A stretch of 64,000 nt of DNA from Mycobacterium yunnanensis (GTDB lineage Bacteria > Actinomycetota > Actinomycetes > Mycobacteriales > Mycobacteriaceae): contig NZ_JACKVK010000001.1 of NCBI RefSeq assembly GCF_025823185.1, positions 318,846 to 382,845 of the forward strand. The letters run 5' to 3'. Made by a program: the position numbers and the translations under genes. Of the stretch, positions 35,486 to 43,644 are shown one piece after another (position 1 is the stretch's first letter; every line of letters starts with the position of its first letter). The notes under the pieces were generated by a model, which saw only the letters and a program-made list of their open reading frames with translations, was not told the origin of the DNA and did not search any database.

Positions 35486-36750
35486 GAGTCGACCACCGCC
35501 GTCGCAGGCGCGGTGATGTACCCGGCGACGGCCGACGACGCGACGGTCGCCGGTGAGGCCATGTAGATGGATGCCTCGGTACTTCCCATCCGGCCGCGAA
35601 AGTTGCGGGTGCTGGCGGTGATGCACACTTCGTCGGGGGCCAGGACTCCCATGTGGTAGCCGAAGCACGCTCCGCAGGTCGAGTTGGTCACGACCGCGCC
35701 AGCGTCGACGAGGGTGGACACGTAGCCAAGGTCGACCGCGTCCTTGTAGACCCGTTGAGAAGCGGGCGTGACGATCAGCCGAACGCCGTCGGCCACCCGG
35801 CGGCCCGCGACGACGCTCGCAGCGACTTCGAGATCGGCGAGTTGGCCGTTGGCGCAGGAGCCGATGAACGCCTGGTCGATCCGTACTTCGGTGAGTTCAT
35901 TTGCCGGCGAGGCGTTGTGGATGACCGTGCCGGGCCGGGCGACCATCGGCTCGATGGTGTCGAGGTCGACCACGCGTACTGCGGCGTAGCGGGCGTCGGC
36001 GTCGGCCTCGCGCGCTGTGAAGGTGGCCCCCGGTGCGGTCTGCGACACGTGTCGGAGGCACACGTCGTCGGCCGGGAACAGCGTGAAGTCGGCGCCGATC
36101 TCGGCGCCCTGGGTGGCGATGGTGCGGCGGTCGCTCATCGGCACGCTCGCCAATCCCGGCCCGCCGAACTCGAGTGCATGATCGGTGGCGTCTCCGTATC
36201 GACCGGCGATGGCAAGGAAGACGTCCTTGCCGTTGACGTGGGGTGGTTTGGTGCCCACCAGTTCGTACCGGATCGTTTCGGGAACCCGGTGCCAGGTCTT
36301 GCCGGTACACAGCATCTGCAGGATCTCGGCGGGCCCGAGGCCTCGGGCGGCGGAGTTCATTGCCCCCGCGGCGCAGGTGTGCGAGTCGGTACAGGCCACG
36401 ACGGTTCCGGGGAGTGCCAAGCCTTGCTCGTCGATCACCTGGTGCACGATCCCGTGCCTGCCGACGTCGAAGAAGCGCTCGATGCCGTGTTGGCGCGCAA
36501 AGGCTCTCGCCCGGGTGCCGTGCACGGCGTCACGCACCGTGGGGGCGGGGACGGCGTGGTCCATGACGACGGCAACCTTCCGGGGGTCGTGCACGGCCAC
36601 GATGTCGGCCAGGCGGAGTTGGGCGAACTGCACGTCGATCACCACCGTCATGTCCACGTCGCAGGTGACGATCTGCCCCGGCGTGACGTCGGCGTGGCCC
36701 GACGACGCGGCGAGAATGGCCTCGATCATCGTGTTAGGCACGCGCGTCAC
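35482..36750 (-). CDS. aconitase-superfamily hydratase large subunit (LeuC-like, DmdA/homoaconitase branch)
   Basis: A 422-residue Fe-S hydratase. The [4Fe-4S] ligands are in TDSHTC, GSCANG and STCGACFGYHMG; VMDHAVPAP and RHGIVHQ belong to the active site. The length of ~420 fits the short LeuC/homoaconitase branch, which also includes 2,3-dimethylmalate dehydratase DmdA. It begins 17 bases inside the lyase gene and is followed by its small subunit. Context with an isocitrate-lyase-type lyase suggests that it hydrates a substituted maleate to a substituted malate that the lyase then splits. A housekeeping LeuC role is unlikely from context. Confidence 0.85.
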   Translation of the reverse strand: MTRVPNTMIEAILAASSGHADVTPGQIVTCDVDMTVVIDVQFAQLRLADIVAVHDPRKVAVVMDHAVPAPTVRDAVHGTRARAFARQHGIERFFDVGRHGIVHQVIDEQGLALPGTVVACTDSHTCAAGAMNSAARGLGPAEILQMLCTGKTWHRVPETIRYELVGTKPPHVNGKDVFLAIAGRYGDATDHALEFGGPGLASVPMSDRRTIATQGAEIGADFTLFPADDVCLRHVSQTAPGATFTAREADADARYAAVRVVDLDTIEPMVARPGTVIHNASPANELTEVRIDQAFIGSCANGQLADLEVAASVVAGRRVADGVRLIVTPASQRVYKDAVDLGYVSTLVDAGAVVTNSTCGACFGYHMGVLAPDEVCITASTRNFRGRMGSTEASIYMASPATVASSAVAGYITAPATAVVDS

Positions 36751-37669
36751 CGCTGGCGTAGGTCGCGCGGAGGTCTTGCCAGAAGGGCAGGTCGAGCATC
36801 GTGAAGAATTCGTGCGGCGATGCCGTGCCGGTGCCGCTGACGTCGCCGCTGCCGAGGGCGTCGAGGGCTGCCGTGATTCCCCGAACGGCTCCGCCGATTC
36901 CTGCGGCGGGCGCGATGACCAGCGCGTAGCCGAAATCTTGGAGCTGGCTCAGCGTGACCTCGGGGGTCTTGCCCCGGGGGACGAGATTGAACAGCACCGG
37001 TGCCTCGACTTCCCGTGGTATGCGCGCGATTTCGTCCACGGTCTCGGGTGCCTCGACGAAGATGACGTCGGCGCCGGCGTCGACGTACAGCGCCGCCCGG
37101 CGCAACGCCTCGTCGAGCCCGTATGCGGCCCGCGCGTCGGTGCGCGCGATGACGAGCATGTCGGTCCGCGCGTCGGCGGCGGCGCGGATCTTGGCGGTGA
37201 ACTCGTCGGCGTCGACGACCGTCTTGTCGTCGAGGTGGCCGCAGCGTTTGGGGAAGATCTGGTCCTCGATCTGGATGCCGGCGACGCCGAGGCGCTCGTA
37301 CTCGATGACCGTGCGGTAGAGGTTGGTCACGTCGCCGAAACCGGTGTCGGCGTCGGCAATCAGGGGTTTGGACAACACGCGGGCGATTGCCGCGAGCTGC
37401 GTGACCATTTCGGTCATGGTCGTCAGACCGACGTCCGGCAGGCCGACCGCCGAGGCGGATACTCCGGCACCCGTCAGGTAGGCGAGTGGAGACGTCGAGT
37501 GCTCCACTACGGCCGCCGAGATTCCGTCGTAGACGCCGGGGGCCACGACGAGCTCTTCGCCCTCGATCAGTTCCCGTAGCAGCGCCGCCGTCGCGGCGCT
37601 ACCCGAGGCCCTCGGCGCGGCGCAGTCGGCGTGGGGTGCGGATGTCGAGGACATAAGCGTGGAGTCCAT
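36734..37669 (-). CDS. isocitrate lyase / PEP mutase superfamily C-C lyase
   Basis: A 311-residue beta-barrel lyase. The opening APGVYDGISAAVVE, the metal loop DADTGFGDV, and the catalytic loop IEDQIFPKRCGHLDDKTVV (motif KRCGH with the catalytic Cys) place it among carbon-carbon lyases such as methylisocitrate lyase and 2,3-dimethylmalate lyase rather than P-C bond mutases. First gene of the minus-strand operon. ATG 37669 overlaps the first IclR-type repeat; ATG 37654 is the alternative start and would leave the site outside the coding region. Product is probably pyruvate or another 2-oxoacid plus a carboxylate. Confidence 0.85.
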   Translation of the reverse strand: MDSTLMSSTSAPHADCAAPRASGSAATAALLRELIEGEELVVAPGVYDGISAAVVEHSTSPLAYLTGAGVSASAVGLPDVGLTTMTEMVTQLAAIARVLSKPLIADADTGFGDVTNLYRTVIEYERLGVAGIQIEDQIFPKRCGHLDDKTVVDADEFTAKIRAAADARTDMLVIARTDARAAYGLDEALRRAALYVDAGADVIFVEAPETVDEIARIPREVEAPVLFNLVPRGKTPEVTLSQLQDFGYALVIAPAAGIGGAVRGITAALDALGSGDVSGTGTASPHEFFTMLDLPFWQDLRATYASGDARA

Positions 37670-37829
37670 TCAGTGGATGTGAAAACCATACAGTGGTGAC
37701 GCTAAGACGGGGCGATCAGGCTGTCAACACCGTGTATCAGTTTCGCGAGGCGGCTTTTGGTGCATTGACACCGGCACAATCCGGTGACTACGGTCACTCC
37801 GTCTGACGGAATTGAAAACCATCTAGTGG
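37666..37829. promoter_or_regulatory. divergent promoter region with three IclR-type repeat sites
   Basis: Three copies of an 11-base motif lie between the two divergent operons: CCATTCAGTGG (37666-37676), CCATACAGTGG (37686-37696) and CCATCTAGTGG (37819-37829). The consensus is CCAT-N-YAGTGG. The second and third are preceded by GAAAA. Two sites flank the lyase start and one lies 15 bases before the iclR start. Control of both operons by the IclR protein encoded beside them is inferred from position. Confidence 0.55.
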
Positions 37830-37843
37830 AGCCGAGGTGCCAG

Positions 37844-38641
37844 GTGACGGAAGACGGATCAGTTCGGGTGATCGAGCGGGTGTGCTTGGTTCTGGACTGC
37901 TTCTCCAAGAGGCAACCGCGACTTCAAGTGGGCGAGATCCGCGACATCACGGGTCTGCCCGCCACCACGGTGGCCCGCATCGTCAAGAATCTCGTGGTGC
38001 AACGCCTGCTCGAGCGGGACGGGAACTACTACCGGCTCGGCCTACGGGTGCTCGTCTGGTCGGCTCCCGCCCGGGCCGCGTCCGACCTCATGGTTGCCGC
38101 CGGACCGGTGATCGACCAGATTCGGGATCTGACGGGCGAGACCACCGGCATCTACGTCCGCCAGGGCGCCGTCCGCGTCGGCGTCGCCATCGCGATGTCC
38201 GAGCGGTCGATCGTCTTCAACGGATACGTCGGTCAGGTGATGCCCATGCACGCCGGCGCCGCGGGAAAGGCCTTCATGGCCTTCGATCCCGACGCGCTGG
38301 CGGCGGCCCTGGCCGCAGGCCTCACGCGCTTCACCGACGCGACCACCACCGATGCCGCGCAACTTCGCCGCACGCTCGAGGTCGTCCGTCGGGAAGGGTG
38401 GTCCTACACCTCCGAGGAGCGCGAGCCGGGGCTCAGTTCGATTGCCGCGCCGATCTTCGACTCGTCCGGCGACATCACCGCCGCCATCGCCGTCGGCGGT
38501 CCGACCTTCCGGCTCACCGCCGCGGCGTCGGCCGAATTCGGTCCACTGATCGCCGCCGCCGGGCTGTCGATCTCCCAACGCCTGGGCCACGTCGCCCACC
38601 TCGACGACCGGGACGCCGCAGCGGCCACTCGGACACACTAG
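37844..38641 (+). CDS. IclR family transcriptional regulator
   Basis: A 265-residue regulator. The winged helix near the N-terminus includes RVIERVCLVLDCFSK and LQVGEIRDITGLPATTVARI. The C-terminal effector domain has PMHAGAAGKAFMAF and EEREPGLSSIAAPIFD, both typical of IclR ligand domains that bind small carboxylic acids. GTG 37844 was chosen because the repeat site at 37819-37829 then lies just upstream; the frame is open to 37784. It heads the plus-strand operon with the LLM and SDR genes and is the obvious local regulator. Confidence 0.88.
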   Translation: MTEDGSVRVIERVCLVLDCFSKRQPRLQVGEIRDITGLPATTVARIVKNLVVQRLLERDGNYYRLGLRVLVWSAPARAASDLMVAAGPVIDQIRDLTGETTGIYVRQGAVRVGVAIAMSERSIVFNGYVGQVMPMHAGAAGKAFMAFDPDALAAALAAGLTRFTDATTTDAAQLRRTLEVVRREGWSYTSEEREPGLSSIAAPIFDSSGDITAAIAVGGPTFRLTAAASAEFGPLIAAAGLSISQRLGHVAHLDDRDAAAATRTH

Positions 38642-38693
38642 GCCAGAAGCCTCAATCCTCAACGAGCACAACGAAATCGACAGGAAGAGTCAG

Positions 38694-39827
38694 ATGCCCG
38701 CACCCCTCGCCACCGACCTCGCCGAAGGTAGATCGCACCTGGCCATCTACGACGACGAGAACAAGCTCAAGTTGGGCACGTTCGCGACCAACGTCAGCTA
38801 CGGACTGAGCATCAGCGAGGCCCCGACGACGTACGAAGTGAGCTGGGAGCACACCCGCAAGCTTGCACGGCAGAGCGACGCCATGGGACTCGACATGGTC
38901 GTTCCCGTCAGCCGCTGGCGTGGTTTCGGCGGAGCGACCAACTTCAACGGCGAGTCGTTCGACACCTACACCTGGGCGGCCGGCCTGGCGCAGGTCACCG
39001 AACGCATCATGGTCTTCGCCACCTCGCACGTCCCCGTCATCCATCCGATCGTCGCCGCCAAACAGGCCGCCACCGTCGACCACATCTCCAACGGACGGTT
39101 TGGCCTCAACCTCGTAATGGGCTGGTTCACACCAGAACTGGAGATGTTCGGTTCCTCGCAGCGAGAGCACGACGAGCGTTATCGCGTGGGCGACGAATGG
39201 CTTCACATCGTCAAGCGACTGTGGACCGAGGAGGACCCGTTCTCCGTCGACGGCGCGTTCTATTCGGTCAAGGATGCTCAGTCCTGGCCCAAGCCGATTC
39301 AGCGGCCGCACCCGGTGATCATGAATGCCGGAGCGTCACCGGCGGGGAGCGACTTCTCCGCCCGACATGCCGACGTCAGCTTCATCGCCGTCAAGGATCC
39401 GGCCACCGCTGCCGAACGCATTCAGAGGTTCAAGAGCGACGCCTTCGACAAGTACCACCGCAATCCGCTGGTCTTCTCCGGCGCCTACGTGGTGTGCGCC
39501 GACACCGAAGAGGAGGCGCATGACCAACTGCGATCCGTCGTCGACGGCGGCGACCGAGAGGCCGCACGAAACCTGATGCAGGTCCTCGGCATCCAGAGCG
39601 GCTCGTTCGACGAGATCTTGGCCCAAGCCACCGAGGACGCGTTCATCACGGGATGGGGCACCCCGGTCTTCCTCGGCACTCCAGAGCAGATCACCGATCG
39701 CCTGATCGGCCTGGAGAACGCTGGAATCTCGGGCGTGACACTGGGTTTCCACGACTACGAGCGCGGGCTCGAGCACTTCGGCGAGTCGGTGCTGCCGCTG
39801 CTGCGCCAAGCCGGACTCCGAGCCTGA
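38694..39827 (+). CDS. LLM-class FMN-dependent monooxygenase, RutA-like
   Basis: A 377-residue luciferase-like monooxygenase. LKLGTFATNVSYGLSISEAP opens the barrel. The segments SRWRGFGGATNF, FDTYTWAAGLAQVTERI and GRFGLNLVMGWFTPELEMFG align best with RutA and its relatives, which open N-heterocyclic rings with FMN and oxygen, rather than with F420 enzymes. It lies 52 bases after iclR with a GGAAGAG ribosome site. A flavin reductase is encoded in the divergent operon, which would complete a two-component system. The actual substrate is not known. Confidence 0.85.
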   Translation: MPAPLATDLAEGRSHLAIYDDENKLKLGTFATNVSYGLSISEAPTTYEVSWEHTRKLARQSDAMGLDMVVPVSRWRGFGGATNFNGESFDTYTWAAGLAQVTERIMVFATSHVPVIHPIVAAKQAATVDHISNGRFGLNLVMGWFTPELEMFGSSQREHDERYRVGDEWLHIVKRLWTEEDPFSVDGAFYSVKDAQSWPKPIQRPHPVIMNAGASPAGSDFSARHADVSFIAVKDPATAAERIQRFKSDAFDKYHRNPLVFSGAYVVCADTEEEAHDQLRSVVDGGDREAARNLMQVLGIQSGSFDEILAQATEDAFITGWGTPVFLGTPEQITDRLIGLENAGISGVTLGFHDYERGLEHFGESVLPLLRQAGLRA

Positions 39828-39865
39828 CGGCCGAACCAGCATCCGAGTATCGGGAAGGGCAATTC

Positions 39866-40627
39866 GTGGGACGTCTGGATGGAAAGTACGCGGTGATCAC
39901 CGGCGTCGCCGGTGGAGTGGGGCGAGCGGCGAGCCGTCTGTTCTGCAGTGAGGGCGCATCGGTGGTGGGCGTCGACCTGTCGACTGAGGCCGGCACGGAA
40001 CTCGAACGCGAACTGACGGCGCAGGGTTACGACTTCACGTTCCGCACCGTCGACGTGTCGTCTGAAGAGCAGGTTGGTCGACTCGCGACCGAGGTGACGG
40101 CCGACCGTCTCGTCGACGTGCTGTACAACAACGCGGGAATCATTCTGGGCAAGCACATCTTGGAGTCGACGGTCGAGGACTGGGATCGCGTCCACGACGT
40201 CAACTCCAAGTCGGTGTTCCTGATGATTCGCGCCTTCGCGCCCAGGATGACCAACCCGGGCGGGTCCATCGTCAACACGTCGTCGGCCGGCGGCTCGGTG
40301 GCGCTGCCCAACATGGCGATCTACGGGGCGGCCAAGGCTGGTGTGGTGTTGCTCTCGCGCGTCGCCGCCGTCGATCTCGCACCGGGCATCAGGGTCAACG
40401 CCATCCTTCCCGGCGTCGTCGACACCCCGATGCCGCGAAGCTTCGTCTCGCTGCTGCCCGAGGACCAGCAGGGCGCCGTTCTCGACCATCTGACCGCACA
40501 GCACCTCACCGGCCGGTTGGGACGACCCGAGGAAGTGGCCGCGGCGGCGCTGTTCCTCGCAAGCGACGAGTCGTCCTTCGTCACGGGAAGCGCCATGTTC
40601 GTCGACGGCGGTGCGACGGCGACGTGA
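39866..40627 (+). CDS. short-chain dehydrogenase/reductase
   Basis: A 253-residue classical SDR. Cofactor motif TGVAGGVGRAASR, LYNNAGI (NNAG), serine in IVNTSSAGG, and YGAAKAG with the catalytic Tyr and Lys. The end GSAMFVDGGATAT is typical of FabG-like members. GTG 39866 was chosen because GGGAAGGG precedes it. It follows the monooxygenase gene after 38 bases. It probably oxidises an alcohol made in the pathway; substrate unknown. Confidence 0.85.
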   Translation: MGRLDGKYAVITGVAGGVGRAASRLFCSEGASVVGVDLSTEAGTELERELTAQGYDFTFRTVDVSSEEQVGRLATEVTADRLVDVLYNNAGIILGKHILESTVEDWDRVHDVNSKSVFLMIRAFAPRMTNPGGSIVNTSSAGGSVALPNMAIYGAAKAGVVLLSRVAAVDLAPGIRVNAILPGVVDTPMPRSFVSLLPEDQQGAVLDHLTAQHLTGRLGRPEEVAAAALFLASDESSFVTGSAMFVDGGATAT

Positions 40628-41196
40628 ACCAGGACCACCCACGGCGCGGTCTTGGCGCGCTTCTCGTGCCCGTCAGGGCCGGCCAAGCCAAACTCGTCTG
40701 GAACCGCCCCGCGCTGAGGGCAACCGACGACCTCGGCCTGACGAGCGCGGACTTCGGCCACGAGTCGACCATTCCACGCGCCCACGCGGCCACCAGAATC
40801 GGTGGCGCCAATCGATCGCCGAGCCTGACCTGGTCGGCGGCCCCACCGTCGACCGCCGAACTGCTTCTCGTCGTCGAAGACGTCGACGTCCCGTTGCCCC
40901 GTCCGCTGGCGCACGTCGCCGCGCTGATCGACCCCGAGGTGACGTCGCTGCCCGCCGGTGGGCTCAGCGCTTCCACCGTCGGCGACGGCGTCCAGCTCCT
41001 GAAGGTCCTGCTCGGAAGGGGATATGAGGGTCCGGCGCCCATCCGGGGCCACGGTCCCCACCGGTATGTCTTCCAACTGTTCGCCCTCGCCGACCCGATC
41101 CCGGACCACGCCCGAAAGAACCTCCGGACCGCGTTGAAGACTCCCACGCGCGTGCTGGCCCGCGGTCGACTCGACGGCTTCGTCGAACGGGCGTGA
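40624..41196 (+). CDS. YbhB/YbcL-type PEBP (Raf kinase inhibitor-like) protein
   Basis: A 190-residue phosphatidylethanolamine-binding-protein fold. The family segments are SPSLTWSAAPPSTAELLLVVEDVDVP (in shorter pieces SPSLTWSAAPP and LLLVVEDVDVP) and YEGPAPIRGHGPHRYVFQLFAL, including the GPHRY ligand-pocket motif. GTG 40624 overlaps the SDR stop by four bases, so it is coupled to the operon. The conserved pocket binds small anions. A role with a pathway intermediate is possible but unproved. Confidence 0.78.
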   Translation: MNQDHPRRGLGALLVPVRAGQAKLVWNRPALRATDDLGLTSADFGHESTIPRAHAATRIGGANRSPSLTWSAAPPSTAELLLVVEDVDVPLPRPLAHVAALIDPEVTSLPAGGLSASTVGDGVQLLKVLLGRGYEGPAPIRGHGPHRYVFQLFALADPIPDHARKNLRTALKTPTRVLARGRLDGFVERA

Positions 41197-41258
41197 CACG
41201 TTTGCTCTGGTGAGCGCGGTCGTCCGCCACCGGAGTGAGCGGCGCGAATTGGCGAAAC

Positions 41259-41272
41259 AGGAACGTGTTCTA
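41259..41272. promoter_or_regulatory. KstR-like box in front of the thiolase-like gene
   Basis: AGGAACGTGTTCTA fits TnnAACnnGTTnnA at every fixed position except the first base (A for T). It lies 36 bases upstream of the ATG of the thiolase-like gene. KstR-type control, hence induction with sterol or other lipid catabolism, is inferred from the motif and from two more copies nearby. Confidence 0.6.
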
Positions 41273-41308
41273 TTAGCCTGGCGAATCAGTACACGCCAGG
41301 AGGTTCGC

Positions 41309-42844
41309 ATGCCGGTCGACCCACGCACCCCCGTCGTCGTCGGGGTCGGGCAGTTCACCGAGCGCGTCGACGCCCCCGACTATCGCGGCATGTCGTCGGT
41401 CGAGCTCGCCACCGAAGCGGTACGCGCCGCCCTCTCGGACACCGGCGCCGACGAGGTGGCCGTCGCCCGCGCGATCGAGGTGTTCGCCGGGCTGCGGCAA
41501 TTCGAGATCTGCACGCCGTTCGGCGACCCGCCCCTGGGGGCATCGGACAACTACGTCCGATCGGTGGCCCGCCGCGTGGGGGCCGATCCGGCGCGCGCGA
41601 TTCTCGAACCCATCGGCGGCAACGGCCCTCAGCATCTGGTGACTGAGCTGAGCGGGGCGATCGCGGCGGGTGAGATCGAGGCGGCGCTGATTCTCGGCTC
41701 GGAGAACGGCTCGACGTTGAAGACCTTCGCAGGCCGCGACAACGGGCCAGACCACAGCGAGACCGTCGGCGGCCAACTGGAGGACCGCGGCTACGGCTTC
41801 GAGCAGTACATGTCCGAGTACACCGCCACGCATGGGCTGACGGGTGCGCCGGTGCAGTACGGACTGCTCGACAACGCGCGTCGCGGGCGCCTTGGTCTTG
41901 GCGTGACGGACTACCGGCACCGGATGGCCGAGCTGTTCGCACCCTTCACGAGGGTCGCCGCGAAGAACCCGTTCGCGTCGTCGCCGGTCGAGCGGTCGGT
42001 CGACGAGATCGAGACGGTCACCGTCGAGAATCGGATGATCTGCGACCCCTACCCGCGGCTGATGGTGGCCCGCGACACCGTCAACCAGGGCGCGGCGGCG
42101 GTGGTGATGTCGGTCGCCGCCGCCCAGCGCCTCGGCGTGCCGGAGGCCAAGTGGATATATCTGCGCGGCCACGCCGACCTGACCGAGCAGGACCTGCTGG
42201 ACCGCGTCGACCTGAGCGTCAGCCACGCCGCGAGGAACGCCGTGGCAGAAGCGCTTCGCGGGGCCGGCACCGGCGTCGACGACGTGGCGACCTTCGATCT
42301 CTACAGCTGCTTCCCCTTCCCGGTGTTCGCGGTGTGCGACGAGTTCGGCCTCCAGCCCGACGATCCGCGGGGGCTCACGCTCACCGGCGGGCTGCCGTAC
42401 TTCGGTGGCCCCGGCAACAGCTACTCGCTGCACGGCATCGCCGAGACGGTCGCCCAGATGCGGGACCGCCCAGGGTCGTTCGGTCTCGTCGGCGCCAACG
42501 GCGGCGTGATGAGCAAGTACTCCGTCGGCGTGTACTCGACCGTGCCCGCCGAGTGGGCCCCCGACCGCAGCGAAGCGTTGCAGGCAGACATCGCGGCCCT
42601 GCCGACGGTCCCGGTGACCCGGCATGCCGACGGCCCCGGGACGATCGAGACCTATTCGGTGCGCTACGACTGGCCGACGACGACGGGTGTGATCATCGGG
42701 CGGCTCGCCGCCGACGACACCCGCTTCATGGCGCTGACCGAGGACGACGACCTGGTGGCGCTGATGACCGGGGGAGACCCGCTGGGCGCGACGATCGCCG
42801 TGAAGTCGACCGAGGACGGGGTCAACCGCGCGACGCTGGCGTGA
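41309..42844 (+). CDS. thiolase-fold protein without the usual catalytic residues
   Basis: A 511-residue SCPx/acetyl-CoA acetyltransferase-like protein. It starts MPVDPRTPVVVGVGQFTER and has a thiolase fold: GAIAAGEIEAALILGSENGS at the nucleophile region and GPGNSYSLHGIAETVAQMR later. Where active thiolases have ACGSG the sequence reads GGNGPQ, so the nucleophilic Cys is missing. Where they have a GHP histidine it reads ANGGVMSKYSVGVYST. It may act as a retro-aldolase or acyl-CoA-binding partner, as other degenerate sterol thiolases do. AGGAGG precedes the ATG at 41309. A KstR-like box lies upstream. Confidence 0.8.
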   Translation: MPVDPRTPVVVGVGQFTERVDAPDYRGMSSVELATEAVRAALSDTGADEVAVARAIEVFAGLRQFEICTPFGDPPLGASDNYVRSVARRVGADPARAILEPIGGNGPQHLVTELSGAIAAGEIEAALILGSENGSTLKTFAGRDNGPDHSETVGGQLEDRGYGFEQYMSEYTATHGLTGAPVQYGLLDNARRGRLGLGVTDYRHRMAELFAPFTRVAAKNPFASSPVERSVDEIETVTVENRMICDPYPRLMVARDTVNQGAAAVVMSVAAAQRLGVPEAKWIYLRGHADLTEQDLLDRVDLSVSHAARNAVAEALRGAGTGVDDVATFDLYSCFPFPVFAVCDEFGLQPDDPRGLTLTGGLPYFGGPGNSYSLHGIAETVAQMRDRPGSFGLVGANGGVMSKYSVGVYSTVPAEWAPDRSEALQADIAALPTVPVTRHADGPGTIETYSVRYDWPTTTGVIIGRLAADDTRFMALTEDDDLVALMTGGDPLGATIAVKSTEDGVNRATLA

Positions 42845-43598
42845 CGTTCGACCGCGTGCAGATCAGGGCGAGCGCCTCGTTGACCGCGTCCACTCCGTCG
42901 TCGCCGATGAGAGTGGCCAAGCGGCCGCGCAACTCGGTCTTCGCGGCGTGCTCCAACACCACGTGGTTGGAGTGGGTGAACACCAGACTGAGCCAATCCT
43001 CGGTCGAATAGTGCAGTTCCTCGCGCACCTCGACGCGCTCGGAGGTGAACTCGGTGCGACGCAGCAGCGCCTGCAGCGCGGTCTCGGCGTTGCTGCCGGA
43101 CGTGGCGGCCGGTGTGGTGACGCCGTACTGGGCGGAGACGCGTTCGAGTTCCCGACGCACCGAGTCGTTGGCGGTGATGCGGTTCCACATCAGCGCCAGT
43201 CGCCCGCCGGGGGTCAAGAGCCTCGCGAGCTTCGGCAAGGCCACGTCGGGGTCCACCCAGTGAAACGACTGCCCGAAGGTCACCAGATCGAAGGTGCGGT
43301 CACGCGGCTGCCACTGCTCGAAGGTGTTGCGCTCGACCGGGATTCCCTTCGCGGCACAGAGCGCCGCCATCTGCGCGTCGGGCTCGACGGCGAGGACGTC
43401 GGCTCCGGCACCTGCGAGCTGAGCCGACGAGATCCCGGTACCCGCCCCCACGTCGAGGACGCGTAGACCTGGCGCTGTCACCAACCGTGCGATCAGCGCG
43501 TCGGGATACCGGGGCCGGTAGCGGTCGTAGTCCTCGGCGACCGAGCCGAACGACTCGGCTCGACGACGGTCGGTGAAGACGGGTGCCTGCTCAGCCAT
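42822..43598 (-). CDS. class I SAM-dependent methyltransferase
   Basis: A 258-residue methyltransferase of the UbiE/Methyltransf_11 type. The SAM-binding motif I is VLDVGAGTGISSAQL, motif II DVLAVEPDAQM, and the FDLVTFGQSFHWVDPD segment with the HWV signature is common in actinobacterial small-molecule methyltransferases. Its 3' end overlaps the end of the convergent thiolase gene by 23 bases. The substrate is unknown. Confidence 0.83.
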   Translation of the reverse strand: MAEQAPVFTDRRRAESFGSVAEDYDRYRPRYPDALIARLVTAPGLRVLDVGAGTGISSAQLAGAGADVLAVEPDAQMAALCAAKGIPVERNTFEQWQPRDRTFDLVTFGQSFHWVDPDVALPKLARLLTPGGRLALMWNRITANDSVRRELERVSAQYGVTTPAATSGSNAETALQALLRRTEFTSERVEVREELHYSTEDWLSLVFTHSNHVVLEHAAKTELRGRLATLIGDDGVDAVNEALALICTRSNVTPASRG

Positions 43599-43644
43599 GC
43601 CACCAGGATGCGCTCTGCGGCTGAGAAGCCTCTGAGGGAGCGGA

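Noticed and set aside
36734-37669. The ICL-superfamily protein as the glyoxylate-cycle isocitrate lyase
   Set aside because: Only 311 residues, shorter than Icl1, and it lies in a catabolic operon with a hydratase pair. The methylisocitrate or dimethylmalate lyase branch fits better.
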